Source: JBOHTO01 sp050733695 (GTDB lineage: Bacteria > Gemmatimonadota > Gemmatimonadetes > Gemmatimonadales > Gemmatimonadaceae). From it: DNA of 64,000 bases. Positions 45,588 through 54,132 of the stretch are shown one piece after another; position 1 is the first letter of the stretch; every line of letters begins with the position of its first letter. The notes beneath the pieces were generated by a model. That model was not told the origin of the DNA. It searched no databases and saw only the letters and a list, made by a program, of their open reading frames with translations. Position numbers and translations under genes: made by a program. The DNA lies in the NCBI GenBank assembly GCA_050733695.1, contig JBOHTO010000135.1, positions 1 through 64,000 of the forward strand, read 5' to 3'.

Positions 45588-47104
45588 GCGTCATCTCCCG
45601 TGCCGGACACGCGCGCCCGGCGACGAAGTTTGGAATGTCTGAATCCGTAGGCGAAGTACAGCACCAGCCCGGCGACAAGCCACCAGAAGAAGCGCACCCA
45701 GGCGCTGCCCGGCAACCCCCGCATGACGAATACACAGGCGGCCGCACCCAGCGGCGCCACCAGCCAGACGAACGGTACCTTGAACGGGCGCGGACGATCC
45801 GGCTCGCGGATACGCAGCACCAGCACGCCCACGCATACGAGCGCGAAGGCGAACAGCGTCCCGATGCTGGTGAGATCGTACGTGGCCGCATCGTCGGCTA
45901 CCAGGGCGGCGCCGCCCACGACGAGACCGGTGATGATCGTCGTCACGTGCGGGGTTCGATACTCCGGGTGCAGCTTCGCGGCCCACGGCGGCAGCAGGCC
46001 ATCCCGCGCCATGGAGAAGAAGATCCGCGGCTGCCCGTACTGGAACACCAGAAGAACAGCCGTCATCGATACGAGCGCGCCGAAGGCGATGATCCAGCTC
46101 CAGGTGGTGAGGCCCGCGACGTTGAATGCGTGCGAGAGCGGATCGGACGCGGCGAGCTGCGTGTACGGGACGAGGCCCGTCGCGACGGCGCCGACGATGA
46201 TGTAGATGACCGTGCAGACGGCCAGCCCTCCCATGATTCCGATGGGCAGGTTGCGCTGCGGATTGCGCGTCTCCTCGGCCGCCGTCGATACGGCGTCGAA
46301 TCCGATGTAGGCGAAGAACACGATCGCCGCACCCTGGTGGATTCCCGTGAAGCCATTGGGAGCGAAGGGGCGGTAGTTCTCCGGATCGATGTGCATTCCA
46401 CCCACGATCACGAAGATCGCGAGCACCACGAGCTTGAGGATCACGAGAAACGCGTTCGCTCGCGCGCTCTCCCGAACGCCGAGCACCAGCAGCCAGGTGA
46501 TCAGCATGACTATGAGGAACGCGGGCAGATTCACGAGTATCGGGATGTCGAACAGCCTGGGTGCGCTGTCCAGCAGGCCGCGGATGGCGGGATCGGAGTG
46601 GAGCTGAACGTCCCAGTAGCCGTGCGACAGCCACCCTGGCAACGCCATGCCCCAGCCGGAGAGCAGCGCATCGAAGTAACCGCCCCACGCGATCGCCACC
46701 GCGACGTTCCCGACCGCGTACTCGAGAATGAGATCCCACCCGATGATCCATGCGATGAGCTCACCCATTGTCGCGTACGAGTACGTATACGCGCTGCCCG
46801 AGAGCGGGATCATGGAGGCGAGCTCGGCGTAGCATAGCGCGGCAAGTCCGCACACCACGCCGAGGAGTATGAAGGAGATGACCAGCGCGGGGCCGGCGCC
46901 GTAGCGGATGATCTCACCGTCGGGGCGCACCTCGCCCGCGGCCGCCGTACCGATCGTGGCAAAAATGCCGGCGCCGATGATGGCGCCAATGGACAGCATG
47001 ACGAGATCGCCCGCGCCGAGCGTCCGGCGCAGGTCCCCGGATTCGGCGCCTTCCGGCATCAGCTCGGCGATGGCTTTGCGAGCGAACAATTTCATGGGCC
47101 GCAT
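45584..47104 (-). CDS. APC-family amino acid permease
   Basis: 506 residues with about 12-14 helices. It begins FARKAIAELMPEGA, then VMLSIGAIIGAGIFATIG, the ligand-binding TM1 region of cationic amino-acid transporters (YfnA-like). An ATG at 47095 is an alternative start giving MKLFARK. It forms a two-gene unit with the DAACS gene. Substrate unknown. Confidence 0.9.
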   Translation of the reverse strand: MRPMKLFARKAIAELMPEGAESGDLRRTLGAGDLVMLSIGAIIGAGIFATIGTAAAGEVRPDGEIIRYGAGPALVISFILLGVVCGLAALCYAELASMIPLSGSAYTYSYATMGELIAWIIGWDLILEYAVGNVAVAIAWGGYFDALLSGWGMALPGWLSHGYWDVQLHSDPAIRGLLDSAPRLFDIPILVNLPAFLIVMLITWLLVLGVRESARANAFLVILKLVVLAIFVIVGGMHIDPENYRPFAPNGFTGIHQGAAIVFFAYIGFDAVSTAAEETRNPQRNLPIGIMGGLAVCTVIYIIVGAVATGLVPYTQLAASDPLSHAFNVAGLTTWSWIIAFGALVSMTAVLLVFQYGQPRIFFSMARDGLLPPWAAKLHPEYRTPHVTTIITGLVVGGAALVADDAATYDLTSIGTLFAFALVCVGVLVLRIREPDRPRPFKVPFVWLVAPLGAAACVFVMRGLPGSAWVRFFWWLVAGLVLYFAYGFRHSKLRRRARVSGTGDDA

Positions 47105-47221
47105 TATCGCACACTGTCGGCGAGCGCGCTACCGGGAAATGGCGGCTTGCATGAGGAGACCATCCGTTTCAAGACGCGCTGGCGCGGCGCGTCCGTCGCC
47201 GACAGCAATGCCGCAGATGCA

Positions 47222-47257
47222 AGCGAGGGGGACACGGTGAACCGGGCCCCCCTCGCT
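47222..47257 (-). terminator. Hairpin downstream of groEL
   Basis: AGCGAGGGGG (47222-47231) pairs with CCCCCTCGCT (47248-47257). It lies about 27 bases after the groEL stop and could end that transcript, though the U-tract on the minus strand is poor. Confidence 0.45.
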
Positions 47258-47283
47258 TTCCTGCAACAGCTACAGCGGGGCGG

Positions 47284-48918
47284 TTAGTACATCCCGCCCA
47301 TGCCGCCGCCGGGAGCGGTGGGTGCAGCAGACTTCTCTTCCTTCTTCTCGACGACGATTGCTTCGGTCGTGAGCAGAAGGCCCGCGATCGACGCAGCGTT
47401 CTGCAGCGCGGTGCGGGTGACCTTGGTGGGGTCGATAACCCCGGCCTGCACCAGGTCTTCATACGTATCTGTCAGCGCGTTGTAGCCGAACGTGTCGTCC
47501 TTCGCGGCGCGAACCTTCTCGGCCACGATCGACGGTTCCGCTCCAGCGTTCTGGACGATCATTCGCAGCGGCTCCTCGATCGCGCGTCGCACGATCTCGA
47601 CTCCCGTCTGCTCGTCGGTGTCCTCGAGCTTGAGCTTCTTGAGCACGCGCTGCGCACGGATGAAGGCGACGCCGCCGCCGGGGACGATACCTTCCTCGAC
47701 TGCAGCACGCGTGGCATGGAGCGCATCCTCGACGCGGGCCTTCTTCTCCTTCATCTCGGCCTCGGTTGCTGCGCCGACGTTGATCACCGCGACACCACCG
47801 GCGAGCTTGGCCAGGCGCTCCTGCAGCTTCTCCTTGTCGTAGTCCGACGTGGACTTGTCGATCGCTGCCTTGATCTCCTTCACGCGACCCTGGATGTCGG
47901 CATCCTCGCCGCCGCCATCGATGATGGTCGTGTTGTCCTTGTCGATCACGATACGCTTCGCCTTGCCGAGGTCCGAGATCACTGCGTTCTCGAGCTTGAA
48001 GCCGACCTCCTCGGAGATCACCTTGCCGCTCGTCAGGACCGCGACATCCTGCAACATCGCCTTGCGACGGTCGCCGAAGCCGGGGGCCTTGACCGCGCAG
48101 ACGCGGAGCGTTCCGCGGAGCCGGTTGACCACCAGCGTTGCGAGCGCCTCACCCTCGATGTCCTCCGCGATGATGAGCAGGGGCTTGTTCAGCTGCGCCA
48201 CCTTCTCGAGCACGGGGAGGAGGTCCTTCATGGACGAGATCTTCTTGTCGTGGATGAGGATGAGCGCGTCCTCGAGCACGGCCTCCATCTTCTCGCCGTC
48301 GGTGACGAAGTAGGGAGAGAGATAGCCGCGGTCGAACTGCATGCCGTCGACGGTCTCCAGGCTCGTCTCCAGGCCCTTCGCCTCTTCCACCGTGATCACG
48401 CCATCCTTGCCGACCTTCTCCATTGCATCGGAGATCAGGTCGCCGATCTCGCGATCGTTGTTGGCAGAGATGGAACCCACCTGCGCGATCTCCTTCTTGC
48501 CCTTGGTGGGGACGCTGATCTTGCGCAGCTCCTCGACGACGGCGGCAACAGCCTTGTCGATCCCGCGCTTGAGCGCCATGGGATTCACCCCGGCGGTGAC
48601 GTTCTTGAGCCCTTCGCGGAAGATCGCCTGTGCGAGCACGGTCGCCGTGGTGGTGCCGTCACCTGCGAGGTCCGATGTCTTGGTCGCGACTTCCTTCACC
48701 ATCTGCGCGCCCATGTTCTCCAGGGGATCAGAAAGCTCGATCTCCTTGGCTACGGTAACGCCGTCCTTGGTGACTGTCGGCGCACCGAACTTCTTGTCTA
48801 GGACGACGTTGCGTCCCTTGGGGCCGAGCGTGACCTTGACGGCCTCGGCGAGTTGATCGACGCCGCGCTTGAGAGCCGCGCGCGCTTCGACGTTGAAGTG
48901 TAGCTCCTTACTGGCCAT
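47284..48918 (-). CDS. groL: Chaperonin GroEL (60 kDa)
   Basis: 544 residues, normal length. All family features are present, including AGDGTTTATVLAQAI, the ATP-binding VTLGPKGRNVVLD and the C-terminal GGM repeat (GGGMGGMY). It folds client proteins with GroES. An AGGGA site precedes the ATG, and it follows groES by 124 bases. It belongs to the CIRCE-controlled operon. Confidence 0.99.
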   Translation of the reverse strand: MASKELHFNVEARAALKRGVDQLAEAVKVTLGPKGRNVVLDKKFGAPTVTKDGVTVAKEIELSDPLENMGAQMVKEVATKTSDLAGDGTTTATVLAQAIFREGLKNVTAGVNPMALKRGIDKAVAAVVEELRKISVPTKGKKEIAQVGSISANNDREIGDLISDAMEKVGKDGVITVEEAKGLETSLETVDGMQFDRGYLSPYFVTDGEKMEAVLEDALILIHDKKISSMKDLLPVLEKVAQLNKPLLIIAEDIEGEALATLVVNRLRGTLRVCAVKAPGFGDRRKAMLQDVAVLTSGKVISEEVGFKLENAVISDLGKAKRIVIDKDNTTIIDGGGEDADIQGRVKEIKAAIDKSTSDYDKEKLQERLAKLAGGVAVINVGAATEAEMKEKKARVEDALHATRAAVEEGIVPGGGVAFIRAQRVLKKLKLEDTDEQTGVEIVRRAIEEPLRMIVQNAGAEPSIVAEKVRAAKDDTFGYNALTDTYEDLVQAGVIDPTKVTRTALQNAASIAGLLLTTEAIVVEKKEEKSAAPTAPGGGMGGMY

Positions 48919-49042
48919 AGTTGGGTCCCTGTTTATTGTCGTTGTTCCGGGAGACGCTCCCCGCCGGCGGCGGGCCGTGCTCCCATGTCAGTGAATCGAC
49001 GCCCGTTCCGGCGGCGATGGGCTGGACTCTCGAGCGGGTGAA

Positions 49043-49351
49043 TCAGTTCAGGACCGCGAGGACATCCGACTCGCGCAGGATCAGGTACTGATCGCCTTCG
49101 AGCGTCACCTCGGTCCCGCTGTACTTCCCGTAGAGAACCTTGTCGCCCGTCTTCAGGTCCATCGGGACGCGCTTGTCCTTCTCGAATCGCCCCGGTCCGA
49201 CGGCTACGATCTCACCCTGCTGCGGCTTTTCCTTCGCCGTGTCAGGAATGAAAAGCCCACCGCGCATCTGCTCGGTTTCTTCGAGCGCTCTGACGACAAC
49301 GCGGTCGGCCAGCGGATTGACTTTGAGGCCCGCGGCACTCTTGGTGGCCAT
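49043..49351 (-). CDS. groS: Co-chaperonin GroES (10 kDa)
   Basis: 102 residues from ATG 49351, which follows a strong AGGAGG; the longer reading would run through the operator. It has PLADRVVVRALE, GGLFIPDTAKEKPQQGE and GTEVTLEGDQYLILRESDVLA. It caps GroEL. HrcA probably represses the operon through CIRCE. Confidence 0.98.
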   Translation of the reverse strand: MATKSAAGLKVNPLADRVVVRALEETEQMRGGLFIPDTAKEKPQQGEIVAVGPGRFEKDKRVPMDLKTGDKVLYGKYSGTEVTLEGDQYLILRESDVLAVLN

Positions 49352-49445
49352 AGGTAATGCTCCTCCTCGTGCAATGTTTTGGCTGGGATCGCGGCTGGCT
49401 GCCGGAGACGGTCGGTCCGGCCTCTCGTGCGGCGCCAGGCGCGTG

Positions 49446-49472
49446 TTAGCACTCACATGGACTGAGTGCTAA
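49446..49472 (-). promoter_or_regulatory. CIRCE operator (HrcA binding site)
   Basis: TTAGCACTC-N9-GAGTGCTAA, a perfect match to the CIRCE consensus, 95 bases upstream of groES. It lies at the expected transcription start of the groES-groEL operon, so HrcA blocks transcription without heat stress. Confidence 0.95.
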
Positions 49473-49479
49473 GGCGCTA

Positions 49480-49508
49480 AAGCTAGCCCTGACTGGTGCG
49501 GGCGTCAA
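49480..49508 (-). promoter_or_regulatory. Sigma-70 promoter of groES-groEL
   Basis: On the minus strand TTGACG (49503-49508) and TAGCTT (49480-49485) are separated by 17 bases, with CIRCE immediately downstream. Confidence 0.8.
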
Positions 49509-49753
49509 GGGCGACGAGCCGTTTGCGAGAGGCGTAAACGTTTGTAACCGCAAGTCTTATCGGGCCAGCCTCCGAGCCGCCCCCGAGCCCGCCGACGAGA
49601 GGCGCAGCCGAGCCTGCCCACTCGGCAGCGTGCCACCGGCAAGGCTGCGGGTCAGGGTCGGATGCGGGTCAGGCCAGGCGCCGGTCATGGGTGAGGCGCC
49701 GGTCAGGGTCGGATACGGGTCAGGACGGGCGCTGGTCATGGGTGAGGCGCCGG
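49509..49753. other. Region between the gro promoter and coaX
   Basis: 245 bases without a recognised gene. It holds the 51-bp tandem repeat listed below. No further promoter or coding signal was seen on the plus strand. Confidence 0.4.
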
Positions 49754-49759
49754 TCAGGG
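49650..49759. repeat. 51-bp imperfect tandem repeat
   Basis: Two copies of a unit opening GGTCAGGGTCGGAT (49650 and 49701) differ at a few bases, followed by a partial third copy from 49752. The period is 51 bp, exactly 17 codons, and the minus-strand translation in one frame gives a repeated LTGASPMTG-x-x-PDP peptide. The array runs into the coaX 3' end. Confidence 0.85.
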
Positions 49760-50560
49760 AGGACTCGCGCCCGGCCGCCCGGGGCCTTCCCCGCCGCAGA
49801 GATCGTAGGCGATTCTCAGACCGTGTAGCGTGAGCTCTGGTTCGACCGCGTCGAGCTCGCGGCAGAAGGGTCGTATCCATCCGGCCAGCCCGCCGGTCGC
49901 TACAACGTACGGCACGCCGCCGCCGGGCCACGCCGCCCGGAGCCGGCGCACGAGACCATCGATCGAGTCGGCGGCACCGTACAGAACTCCGGCGCGAATG
50001 CACTCTTCCGTGCGCTTGCCGATGACGCTCACCGGAGTCGAGAGCTCCGTCGCGGGCAATTTCGCCGTCCGGCGGAAAAGCGTCTCTGCAGAGCTCCGGA
50101 TTCCGGGCTGGATGACGCCGCCCAGAAAGGCACCGTCGGCTGTGACGCAATCGTACGTCGTGGCCGTCCCCAGGTCGACGACAATCGTGTCCCGCCTGTA
50201 GAGCCGACTCGCTGCGACAGTATTGATGATCCGGTCCGCGCCAACCGTCTCCGGCTCGTCCACCTCGAGCCTTATCGGGAGCGGAGAGCGGGAATCGATC
50301 ACCATGGGTTTCACCGCGAAGTATCGTTCCAGAGAATCGCCGATCACGGGCGTGACCGCGGGCACCACCGACGCTACGACAGCCCCGTCAACGCTCGCGC
50401 CGGCCACATTCGACCCGAGCATCAACGAGTGCAGCAGCACCCCCAGCTCGTCCGACGTTCGCCGCTCCGCGCTGCTGATTCGCCAGTGTGCGGCGATCGT
50501 TTCACCGTCGAACAGGCCGATGGTCGTCTCGCTGTTCCCGGCATCGAATCCGATAATCAC
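49754..50560 (-). CDS. coaX: Type III pantothenate kinase
   Basis: 268 residues. It phosphorylates pantothenate in CoA synthesis and, unlike type I, is not feedback-inhibited by CoA. Motifs: the phosphate-1 loop FDAGNSETTIG at the N-terminus, VGADRIINTVAA and DLGTATTYDCV. The C-terminal residues GGEGPGRPGASPP are Gly/Pro-rich and end in the tandem repeat. The start is GTG, overlapping the birA stop (GTGA). Confidence 0.93.
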   Translation of the reverse strand: MIIGFDAGNSETTIGLFDGETIAAHWRISSAERRTSDELGVLLHSLMLGSNVAGASVDGAVVASVVPAVTPVIGDSLERYFAVKPMVIDSRSPLPIRLEVDEPETVGADRIINTVAASRLYRRDTIVVDLGTATTYDCVTADGAFLGGVIQPGIRSSAETLFRRTAKLPATELSTPVSVIGKRTEECIRAGVLYGAADSIDGLVRRLRAAWPGGGVPYVVATGGLAGWIRPFCRELDAVEPELTLHGLRIAYDLCGGEGPGRPGASPP

Positions 50561-51321
50561 GTCGACACGCGCTCCCCCGCCTCTTCAGGCCCAGTCTCGA
50601 GCAGCAATGACCCACCCCGGAATGTCGCTTCCCCCGCCGTTATGGCAACACGCAGCTCACCCGCCGGCGTGATTCCCCGCACCACGCCGGGCACCGGCCT
50701 GGTACAACGTCGCCCGGCGGCGATGTCACGCGAGGCAAACTCCGCGAGTTCGCCGGGGGTCAGCGATCCCCGTACGAGGGCCGCGCGCCGCAGCGCCGGC
50801 ACGAGCGCGGCGAGCACTTCGACTCGCGATGTTCCCGGCTGGAGCTCTCCTGCAGCGGGCAGGGATCGGGGCGCAGCAACGTTGATTCCCAGACCGATCG
50901 CCACCCACTCGGGACGCTCCGAGCGCCAACGCATCTCGACAAGGACGCCGCCGAGCTTGCGGCGATCGCAGTAGAGGTCGTTGGGCCATTTGAGCTGAAC
51001 GTGTTCAGGCGCGAACACATCCAGCGCGCTCGCGGCCTCCAGACCGAGCCGCAGGGAGAGCACCCCGACGGCTCCCGCATCGGGAGGGCGCTCGACGATC
51101 GTGAGCCAGATGCCGCGCCCCGGCTCCGAGGCCCAGGTTCGCCCGCCTCGTCCCCGGCCGGCCAACTGCTCGTTCGCAAGAACGAGCGTGCCGGCGGGAG
51201 ATCCCTTCGCCGCCAGTTCGTGGGCGATGTCGAGGGTCGAGCCGACGCTCTCGTGCAGCTCGAGTCGCGGCACACCAATCAGTTGCCGCAGTTCCTCCGC
51301 GCCGATGCCGTCGAAGCTCAC
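50557..51321 (-). CDS. birA: Biotin--[acetyl-CoA carboxylase] ligase
   Basis: 254 residues from GTG one base after the uppP stop; the longer reading adds residues from the uppP end. It attaches biotin to BCCP. It has GRGRGGRTW (biotin/AMP loop), KWPNDLY and GIGLGINV. There is no N-terminal helix-turn-helix, so it is a class I ligase that does not regulate biotin genes. Confidence 0.94.
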   Translation of the reverse strand: MSFDGIGAEELRQLIGVPRLELHESVGSTLDIAHELAAKGSPAGTLVLANEQLAGRGRGGRTWASEPGRGIWLTIVERPPDAGAVGVLSLRLGLEAASALDVFAPEHVQLKWPNDLYCDRRKLGGVLVEMRWRSERPEWVAIGLGINVAAPRSLPAAGELQPGTSRVEVLAALVPALRRAALVRGSLTPGELAEFASRDIAAGRRCTRPVPGVVRGITPAGELRVAITAGEATFRGGSLLLETGPEEAGERVST

Positions 51322-51322
51322 A

Positions 51323-52126
51323 TCACCCGCGGGTCGCGAGCAGCACAAACACGATGAGTCCGAGCACGATCCTGTACACGGCGAACACTCCGTAGCTGTG
51401 CCGCGCGACGTATCGCAACAGCACCGCGATGGCGAGCCAGCTACTCACCGCCGCCGCGAGGATTCCCGCCACGAGCGGCGCACCGATCCCGACTTCGGCG
51501 ATCGCATCCGGAAGCTTGAAAACGACCGCCGCAGCAATGATCGGCATGCTCATGAGAAAGCTGAACACGGCTGCGCTCTCGCGCGTGAGCCGGAGCGCCC
51601 GGGCGGCGGTGATCGTCGATCCGGAGCGCGACACGCCGGGCACGAGGGCGAGCACCTGTGCCAGTCCGATGAGCAGTGCATCGCTCCAGCGGATGGAAGC
51701 GAGCGATCTGTCCTGCGCAGCATGACGGTCGGCCGCCCACAGAAGAACGCCGAGAACGATGAGAGTGGTCGCAGTTATGTACGGACTGCGGAAGACGGTC
51801 TCCGCATGGTCCTCGAGCAGGACTCCCGCGATGCCGGCAGGGATCGTCGCGATGCCGAGGTGGACGACCCTCCATTCTCCCGGCTCCGTCGCACGCCCTT
51901 GCCTGAGGAGTGAGACCGCGGAGATGGCGAGCGCTGTCCATTCGCGCCGGAAGTACCATGCGAGCGCAACCAGAGTCCCCAGGTGCAACGCGACATCGAA
52001 CGCGAGTCCCGGGTCCTCCCAGCCGAGGAACCAGGGGGCGAGTGCGAGGTGCGCGGAGCTGCTGATGGGAAGGAATTCGGAAAGGCCCTGAACGAGTCCG
52101 AGAACAATGGCCTGAAGAACTGTCAT
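51323..52126 (-). CDS. uppP: Undecaprenyl-diphosphate phosphatase
   Basis: 267 residues with about eight membrane helices. It removes a phosphate from undecaprenyl diphosphate so the lipid carrier can be reused for murein and polysaccharide. BacA motifs LVQGLSEFLPISSSAHL and PGVSRSGSTI are present. Confidence 0.96.
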   Translation of the reverse strand: MTVLQAIVLGLVQGLSEFLPISSSAHLALAPWFLGWEDPGLAFDVALHLGTLVALAWYFRREWTALAISAVSLLRQGRATEPGEWRVVHLGIATIPAGIAGVLLEDHAETVFRSPYITATTLIVLGVLLWAADRHAAQDRSLASIRWSDALLIGLAQVLALVPGVSRSGSTITAARALRLTRESAAVFSFLMSMPIIAAAVVFKLPDAIAEVGIGAPLVAGILAAAVSSWLAIAVLLRYVARHSYGVFAVYRIVLGLIVFVLLATRG

Positions 52127-52163
52127 GCCGGGTAGTGAACGGTGATCGCCATTGCCGCCAGCG

Positions 52164-53018
52164 TCAGAGAGAAGGACGTGAGCTCAACAGAAGCGCAGCG
52201 AGCGACCAGACCATGGCGGTCTTGAGCAGCAGCGGGCCACCGCGCCGGCCGGCGAATGCACGGCGGGCCGCGATCGCGCATGCGACCAGCGCCGGAAGAA
52301 CCAGTGCGGCGAATGCGGGCCGCTCGACGGCGAGCGGCACCAGTGCCCCGGCAAACGCTGCGAGCGCGAGGAGCAACCCGAAGCGCGCAGCGCCCAGGCC
52401 TGCTGCCAGTGGCAGCGTTCGGCGCCGCGTTGCGTCACCGTCGACGTCCTCGATGTCCTTCGCGATCTCCCGCGCGAGATGCAGCGGAATCGCAACGAGC
52501 AGCAGGGGCCACGCCGCGGCCGGCTGGTGCGCGCTCCACGTTCCGTAGAGGAAGGGGAGCGAGGCGATGATCGCAACCAGGATGTTGCCGGGGAGCCCGC
52601 GCGCCTTGATCCACCGGCTGTACTCGAACATGATCAGGAGAATCACCGCGGAGACCGGCGCGAGCGCGGGCCACGCGGCCAGAGAGGCCGCGACCGCAGC
52701 GATTCCGGCGACGGCAGCCCAGATTCGCGCAGTCTCTTCACGCAGCCGCCCCGCCGCAATCGGTCGGTCGGGATGCGCGATGCGATCGATCTCCACGTCG
52801 GCAATGTCGTTCGTGATGTTCGCGAATGCGGCAAGCGCGATCGCGGCGGCGGCGGCCAGGATCGTTCGCGTTCCCAGGAGCGCGGCGATGCCATCGCGCG
52901 CGACAATTCCCTCGCCCGGAGCGGTGAGCACCCACCACGCGCCCGCCAGCACTCCGGCAGCGGCCAGCAGCGCGTTCTGCCAGCGCATGAGGCGCAGCGT
53001 CGCGTTAGGCAAGCGCAC
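52164..53018 (-). CDS. UbiA-family prenyltransferase, archaeal ether-lipid type
   Basis: About 284 residues with eight or nine helices. The first Asp-rich motif NDIADVEIDRIAHPDRPIAAG matches the digeranylgeranylglyceryl-phosphate synthase-like subgroup better than MenA or UbiA, and the second is AKDIEDVDGD. GTG 53018 overlaps bshA by 14 bp; ATG 52988 would be shorter. It would transfer a polyprenyl group to a glycerol phosphate or aromatic acceptor; this subgroup also occurs in Bacteroidota, where its substrate is not settled. Confidence 0.8.
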   Translation of the reverse strand: MRLPNATLRLMRWQNALLAAAGVLAGAWWVLTAPGEGIVARDGIAALLGTRTILAAAAAIALAAFANITNDIADVEIDRIAHPDRPIAAGRLREETARIWAAVAGIAAVAASLAAWPALAPVSAVILLIMFEYSRWIKARGLPGNILVAIIASLPFLYGTWSAHQPAAAWPLLLVAIPLHLAREIAKDIEDVDGDATRRRTLPLAAGLGAARFGLLLALAAFAGALVPLAVERPAFAALVLPALVACAIAARRAFAGRRGGPLLLKTAMVWSLAALLLSSRPSL

Positions 53019-54132
53019 GCCGGTAGCGGTCTTCGTATTGCGCCACAACCGCGCCCTGTGAGAACCGGGCGCGGGCATCGCTGGCGGCGGCGGCGCTCAT
53101 CCGCTCCCAGCGTGATCTGTCGCCCAGTATCTCGAGCGCTGCGGCCGCCATCCCTTCGACATCACCCACGTCGCGCAGCGCGCCCGTCTCGCCGTCGCGC
53201 ACGACTTCGACGATCCCGCCTGCCCGGCTCGCGATCACCGGTACGCCGGACGCCAGTGCTTCGAGGGCGCTCAGTCCGAATGACTCCGACTGGCTGGGGA
53301 GGAGGAACAGGTCGGCGGCGGCGAGCAGTGGCGCCACGGCCTCGATCTTCCCGAGAAAGCGGACGTGCTCCTCCACGCCGAGGCGGCGCGCCTCGTCCTC
53401 TGCGTCCACGCGTACCGGGCCGTCGCCCACCATCACGAGAACACTCGGTACTTCCCGGTTCACGCGCTCGAAGATCCCGATCACGTCGCGGATGCGCTTG
53501 ACCGGCCGGAAGTTGGAGATGTGCATGAGGATTCGGCGGCCGTGATCGAGCTGGCCACGCAGGAGCGGCGAGTAGCGATTCCGGTCGTAGACCTCGCCGT
53601 CGATGAAGTTGTGTATGACCTCGATGTCGCAGCCGACGCAGCCAAAGGCATGCATGGTCTCCGCGCGCAGGTAATGCGACACGGCGGTCAGCCCGTCCGA
53701 CCGCTCGATGGAGAACTTCGTGATGGCGTGAAAGGAGGGATCCTGCCCCACGATGGTGATGTCGGTGCCATGAAGCGTGGTCAGAACCTTGATGTCGCGG
53801 CCGCTCTGAGCAAGCATCTCCTTCGCGATCCATGCGCTCGTCGCATGGGGTATGGCGTAATGCACGTGCAACAGATCGAGGTCCCGCGCAACAACGACCT
53901 CGTGCATGCGAACGGCGAGCGCAAGATCATAGGGCGGATAGTCGAACAGCGGATAGCGGCCTACGTCGACCTCGTGGAACCAGACACCCGGGAGAAACGA
54001 CGGCAGGCGGAAGGGATGCTGGTACGTTATGAAGTGGATCTCGTGACCGCGCGCGGCGAGCGCTATTCCCAGCTCGGTCGCGACGGCACCGGAGCCACCG
54101 TACGTCGGATAGCACGTGATGCCGATCTTCAT
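53005..54132 (-). CDS. bshA: BshA-type glycosyltransferase, N-acetylglucosaminyl L-malate synthase
   Basis: 375 residues, GT4 fold. The start MKIGITCYPTYGGSGAVATELG is the BshA signature, and the GT4 E-x7-E motif sits in ESFGLSALEALASG. It makes GlcNAc-malate from UDP-GlcNAc and malate, the first step of bacillithiol. The ATG overlaps the miaA stop (ATGA). The deacetylase (BshB) and cysteine ligase (BshC) are not seen in the window. Confidence 0.9.
   Translation of the reverse strand: MKIGITCYPTYGGSGAVATELGIALAARGHEIHFITYQHPFRLPSFLPGVWFHEVDVGRYPLFDYPPYDLALAVRMHEVVVARDLDLLHVHYAIPHATSAWIAKEMLAQSGRDIKVLTTLHGTDITIVGQDPSFHAITKFSIERSDGLTAVSHYLRAETMHAFGCVGCDIEVIHNFIDGEVYDRNRYSPLLRGQLDHGRRILMHISNFRPVKRIRDVIGIFERVNREVPSVLVMVGDGPVRVDAEDEARRLGVEEHVRFLGKIEAVAPLLAAADLFLLPSQSESFGLSALEALASGVPVIASRAGGIVEVVRDGETGALRDVGDVEGMAAAALEILGDRSRWERMSAAAASDARARFSQGAVVAQYEDRYRRALA

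Noticed and set aside
49557..50150. 197-codon ORF over coaX and the repeats
   Set aside because: Only the repeat portion is distinctive; the remainder is a shadow of coaX.
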